A stretch of DNA of 64,000 bases from Beduini massiliensis (lineage in GTDB: Bacteria; Bacillota_I; Bacilli_A; Erysipelotrichales; Coprobacillaceae): assembly GCF_000829905.1 (NCBI RefSeq), contig NZ_CDPP01000005.1:186001-250000 (forward strand), read 5' to 3'. The position numbers and the translations under genes were made by a program. The notes below the pieces were generated by a model, which saw only the letters and a list, made by a program, of their open reading frames with translations, was not told where the DNA came from and made no database searches. How positions within the stretch are numbered: position 1 is the first letter of the stretch; every line of letters begins with the position of its first letter. Shown here one piece after another: positions 61,105 to 64,000 of this stretch.

Positions 61105-62202
61105 ATGGAAAAAGAAATACGATGTTACGGCTGCGGAGCGATCATTCAAACTGAGAACGAACATCAAATCGGATTTGTTCCCAAAAATGCTTTATCTCAG
61201 GATCATGTTTTATGCAAACGCTGTTTTCGCATGAAAAATTACCATGAACTTCAGTCCACTACTTTAACGAATGATGATTTTTTAAATATCTTACAGACAA
61301 TAGGGGAAAAAGACTGTCTCGTTGTCTATATCATTGATTTGTTTGACTTTAACGGAAGTATGATCGATGGCTTTATTCGTCATATCGGCATGAATGATGT
61401 AATTGTGATTGGGAATAAGCGTGATATTCTGCCTAAATCTGTGAAAGATACAAAAATTAAACATTGGGTTCAAAGGCAGTTAAAAGAATATAATATTAAG
61501 CCGAAAGAAGTTTTTTTAACGAGTGCCATCAAAAACTATCAATTAGATGAAATTTTAGAGTGCATTGATGAATATCGTCAGCAGCGGGATGTTTATGTAG
61601 TAGGAGTGACAAATGTTGGGAAATCGACCTTTATTAATTCACTGTTAAAGCATTATACAGAAAACACGAATGAATTGCTGATCACCACAAGTGAATTTCC
61701 GGGAACGACTTTGGATTTAATTGAAATTCCGTTCGATGAAACTTCATCTTTATATGATACGCCAGGCATTGTGAATAAGCATCAGATGGCGCATTTGGTA
61801 AAACCGGAATTGTTGAAAGTGATTTTGCCAAAAAGCGAACTACGTCCTGTCAGTTATCAGCTAAACAGCCAGCAGACATTATATTTTGGTGCTTTAGCAA
61901 GAATGGATTATGTGACCGGAGACAATCAGTCGTTCATCTGCTATATGCCAAAAACATTAAAGATTCATCGTACAAAATTAGAAAATGCGGATCAGCTCTA
62001 TAATCGTCATATGACGTTAACACCGGAAATTGAAGATATTAAAACAATTCAACAGATGGCCGCTTACACACTGACTTCGTTGGATAAAAAGTCAGATGTT
62101 GTTATATCGGGATTGGGATGGATTCGAATCGAACCTCATACTCAAGTTGTAATTCGTGCACCAAAAGGAATCGGTGTTTTTATAAGAGAAGCTTTAATAT
62201 AG
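61105..62202 (+). CDS. yqeH: Ribosome biogenesis GTPase YqeH
   Basis: 365 aa, circularly permuted GTPase. N-terminal zinc ribbon with C7, C10, C37 and C40. GTPase motifs come in the order G4 (NKRD near 108-111), G5 (TSA), G1 (GVTNVGKST near 167-175), G2 and G3 (DTPG near 213-216), the permuted pattern of YqeH. The C-terminal part (about 230-365) is the RNA-binding treble-clef region. It helps assemble the 30S subunit. GAAAGGAG precedes the ATG. First gene of the yqeH operon. Confidence 0.95.
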   Translation: MEKEIRCYGCGAIIQTENEHQIGFVPKNALSQDHVLCKRCFRMKNYHELQSTTLTNDDFLNILQTIGEKDCLVVYIIDLFDFNGSMIDGFIRHIGMNDVIVIGNKRDILPKSVKDTKIKHWVQRQLKEYNIKPKEVFLTSAIKNYQLDEILECIDEYRQQRDVYVVGVTNVGKSTFINSLLKHYTENTNELLITTSEFPGTTLDLIEIPFDETSSLYDTPGIVNKHQMAHLVKPELLKVILPKSELRPVSYQLNSQQTLYFGALARMDYVTGDNQSFICYMPKTLKIHRTKLENADQLYNRHMTLTPEIEDIKTIQQMAAYTLTSLDKKSDVVISGLGWIRIEPHTQVVIRAPKGIGVFIREALI

Positions 62203-62214
62203 AAAGGAATTTAT

Positions 62215-62499
62215 ATGTTAACAGGAAAACAAAAAAGAGAATTAAGAAAACTAGCACATCATTTAAACCCTATTTATCAGGTTGGAAAAGAAGGCGTGAG
62301 CCTCAATATGCTTGAAGGGATCGAACAGGCGTTGATTAAACATGAATTGATTAAGGTGAAGCTGCTCGAATCATGCGATGAAGATATTCGTGTGGTGGCT
62401 TTGAAAATTAGTGAGTATACAAAGGCAGAAGTTGCACAAATTATTGGAAGAACCATTGTTTTATATTTATATAATAAAGATGGGAACATTAAGATCTAA
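62215..62499 (+). CDS. yhbY: YhbY-family RNA-binding (CRM-domain) protein
   Basis: 94 aa, a single CRM domain: 'LTGKQKRELRKLAHHLNPIYQVGKEGVSLNMLEGIEQALIKHELIKVKLLE', with the GxxG-like loop (GKEG). It associates with pre-50S ribosomes in the homologous systems. AGAAAGGA precedes the ATG, 12 bases after yqeH. Its stop overlaps the next start (TAATG). Confidence 0.95.
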   Translation: MLTGKQKRELRKLAHHLNPIYQVGKEGVSLNMLEGIEQALIKHELIKVKLLESCDEDIRVVALKISEYTKAEVAQIIGRTIVLYLYNKDGNIKI

Positions 62500-63596
62500 T
62501 GGCTAAAATCGGCTTGCTGGGGGGGACGTTTGATCCTATTCATAACGGACATATTCGTAATGCTAAAGCAGCCTATTTGCAGTTGGGACTAGAGGAAGTA
62601 TGGTTTATTCCGGTATTGAATAATCCTTTTACTAAAGAAATCACAGCAAGCAATAAAGAACGTATTGAAATGATTCGTTTAGCAACAAAGGATTATCCTT
62701 ATATGAAAATATGTGATATCGAACTGCATGCAGATATCCATGTAAAATCATATACTTATGATACTTTAACAAAACTTAATCACATGTATGATCATGAGTT
62801 TTATTTCATTATTGGTTATGATCAGGCAGAACAGTTTGAAAAATGGTTTCAGGCGGATAAAATCAACACACTGGCCACTTTGGTGGTGGTTGAGAGATTG
62901 GGATATCATAAGCATCCCAATATTGAAAAATTTAAGATGATCGAACTAGAGGTGGAAGCAACCGATATTTCCTCTACGGCGATCAAAAACGGAGATGTAT
63001 CTGCTTTAGATCCCAAAGTTCTTCATTATATGATGATGCATTCTATTTATACAAAAACGATGATTCGTCCGTTGATGTCAAAAAAGCGTTATATGCATTC
63101 ACTCAGTGTAGCGGATACCGCGCGCGAGTTTGCGTTAAACAATAATGTGGATAGCAATAAGGCATACATTGCCGGATTATTGCATGATATCGCTAAAGAG
63201 ATGCCGATGGAGGAAATGAAAGACTTGATGATGCGTCATTATCCAGAACATTTAGATGCAAGTGTTCCGGTTTGGCATCAGTGGCTGTCCGCCTTTTTAG
63301 CAAAAGAAAAGTATCTGGTCGATGATACAGAAATCTTGCAAGCCATCACAAATCATACCACAGGTTCTGTGGAAATGAGTTTACTGGACATGTGTGTGTA
63401 TTGTGCGGATAAATATGAACCTACTCGTGATTTTGATGCATCTAAAGAAAGAGCGATGTGTAATCAAGATATAGTAGAGGGGTTCCGATATGCTTTGAAA
63501 GATTTTTATGAGTTTTCAAAGAAAAAAAACAGAAAAATAGATAAAGTATTTTTTGAAATATACAAGAAATATGTAGAGGAGGGTACTCATGGATAA
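62499..63596 (+). CDS. nadD: NadD-YqeK fusion: nicotinate-nucleotide adenylyltransferase plus HD-domain hydrolase
   Basis: 365 aa. Residues 1-190 are NadD: GGTFDPIHNGHI (8-19) and 'EATDISSTAIKNGD' (about 161-174). Residues 195-365 are a YqeK HD domain: 'MHSLSVADTAREFAL', 'GLLHDIAKEMP' with the HD pair, 'WHQWLSAFLAK' and 'ITNHTTGS'. NadD makes nicotinate adenine dinucleotide in NAD synthesis; YqeK hydrolyses diadenosine tetraphosphate. In Bacillus they are two adjacent genes; here they are one frame without a stop. Start overlaps the yhbY stop. Confidence 0.94.
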   Translation: MAKIGLLGGTFDPIHNGHIRNAKAAYLQLGLEEVWFIPVLNNPFTKEITASNKERIEMIRLATKDYPYMKICDIELHADIHVKSYTYDTLTKLNHMYDHEFYFIIGYDQAEQFEKWFQADKINTLATLVVVERLGYHKHPNIEKFKMIELEVEATDISSTAIKNGDVSALDPKVLHYMMMHSIYTKTMIRPLMSKKRYMHSLSVADTAREFALNNNVDSNKAYIAGLLHDIAKEMPMEEMKDLMMRHYPEHLDASVPVWHQWLSAFLAKEKYLVDDTEILQAITNHTTGSVEMSLLDMCVYCADKYEPTRDFDASKERAMCNQDIVEGFRYALKDFYEFSKKKNRKIDKVFFEIYKKYVEEGTHG

Positions 63597-63930
63597 AATT
63601 GAAATTATAGTAAGAGCGCTAAGTGATAAACAAGCCAAAAACATTGTTGCTATCGATATGCGTGATGCAAGTCCGATCTTTGATACATTTATTTTATGTA
63701 CCGGATCAAATGAACGTTTAATGCAGGCGTTACGTGACAACGTCGAAGAAGAAATGGAAAAAGCGGGATGCACAGTGAAACGTATTGAAGGTTTGCGTGA
63801 CAGTAAGTGGATTTTAATGGATTACGGAGATATTGTTGTTCATATCTTTGAAGAAAATGAAAGAGGCGCTTATAACTTAGAGAAATTATGGGGCGATATG
63901 CCACGTATTGGTGTGGAGAAATACCTGTAA
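63589..63930 (+). CDS. rsfS: Ribosomal silencing factor RsfS
   Basis: 113 aa, full length. 'IVRALSDKQAKNIVAIDMRDASPIFDTFILCTGSNERLMQALRDNVEE' and 'RIEGLRDSKWILMDYGDIVVHIFEENERGAYNLEKLW' are diagnostic. It binds L14 on the large subunit and blocks subunit joining when nutrients are low. Overlaps nadD/yqeK by 8 bases and the next gene by 1 base. Confidence 0.96.
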   Translation: MDKIEIIVRALSDKQAKNIVAIDMRDASPIFDTFILCTGSNERLMQALRDNVEEEMEKAGCTVKRIEGLRDSKWILMDYGDIVVHIFEENERGAYNLEKLWGDMPRIGVEKYL

Positions 63931-64000
63931 TGAGTTATCAGAAATTTGCCTATTATTATGATAGCTTAATGGATGAAGATTTCTATTCTGGATATCTTCA
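63930..64000 (+). CDS. yqeM: SAM-dependent methyltransferase YqeM, N-terminal fragment (runs off window)
   Basis: The ATG overlaps the rsfS stop (TAATG). The first codons read MSYQKFAYYYDSLMDEDFY, the usual start of YqeM-type class I methyltransferases, and the position after rsfS matches the Bacillus yqe operon. Only 23 codons are visible, so the cofactor site is not seen. Confidence 0.8.
   Translation, partial: MSYQKFAYYYDSLMDEDFYSGYL

Noticed and set aside
1-64000. CRISPR arrays, tRNA or rRNA genes, intact insertion sequences or prophage
   Set aside because: No regularly spaced repeats, cloverleaf genes, transposase frames or phage structural genes were seen.

Overview
This is a low-GC, gene-dense chromosomal window from an endospore-forming Firmicute. 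The sporulation genes are a SpoVAF/GerA-type germination protein, dipicolinate synthase dpaA-dpaB, an uninterrupted sigK with its hydrophobic pro-sequence, a SirA-like replication inhibitor, SpoIIIE/FtsK and a SpoVK-like ATPase. Several blocks keep Bacillus gene order in a reduced form: dpaA-dpaB-dapA-rnjB-ftsK/spoIIIE-ymfF-ymfH, ynzC-tkt-sirA-yneF, and yqeH-yhbY-nadD/yqeK-rsfS-yqeM. Together with the gut-type accessory genes this suggests an Erysipelotrichia-like anaerobe. That placement is inference; no rRNA is present to test it.

Layout. 1-7.8 kb: the tail of a MucBP-repeat surface protein, a c-di-GMP operon (PAS-GGDEF-EAL; PAS-PAS-GGDEF-GAF; small phosphoesterase), and a PurF-like enzyme whose glutaminase site looks dead. 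7.8-10.1 kb: a small decayed island with a truncated thioester-domain adhesin, a membrane protein and a frameshifted NTF2-like gene. 10.1-15 kb: a GH18 lipoprotein, a nucleoside phosphorylase-like protein, an AAC(3)-family acetyltransferase and a germination protein. 15-18.8 kb: a four-gene surface O-acylation cassette (SGNH, DUF4358, MBOAT, DHHW). 18.9-29.8 kb: uracil-DNA glycosylase, VanY-like peptidase, TraX, MerR, a VOC protein, RarA, a CmpB-like permease, an aldehyde dehydrogenase, a MATE exporter, Smr and two unrecognised proteins. 29.8-39.3 kb, mostly minus strand: SpoVK-like ATPase, a RecB-nuclease/XPD-helicase fusion (plus strand), two paralogous membrane-anchored proteins around a small ORF, an Uup-like ABC-F protein and a second MATE exporter.

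39.5-50.1 kb: cysteine desulfidase-like enzyme, then the dipicolinate/diaminopimelate block, RNase J2, SpoIIIE/FtsK and two M16 peptidase-like partners. 50.3-55.6 kb: GNAT, a probable 6S RNA, ynzC-tkt-sirA-yneF, a histidine phosphatase and plsY (minus). 55.7-64 kb: parE-parC, convergent sigK, and the yqeH ribosome-assembly/NAD operon, which runs off the window inside a methyltransferase.

The genome is compact. Many terminator hairpins overlap stop codons or the 3' end of a convergent gene. No tRNA, rRNA, CRISPR array or intact insertion sequence was seen. The items most worth a second look are the cysteine-less PurF-like enzyme, the paralog pair at 34.2-36.0 kb, the remnant adhesin island, and the compact sigK locus.
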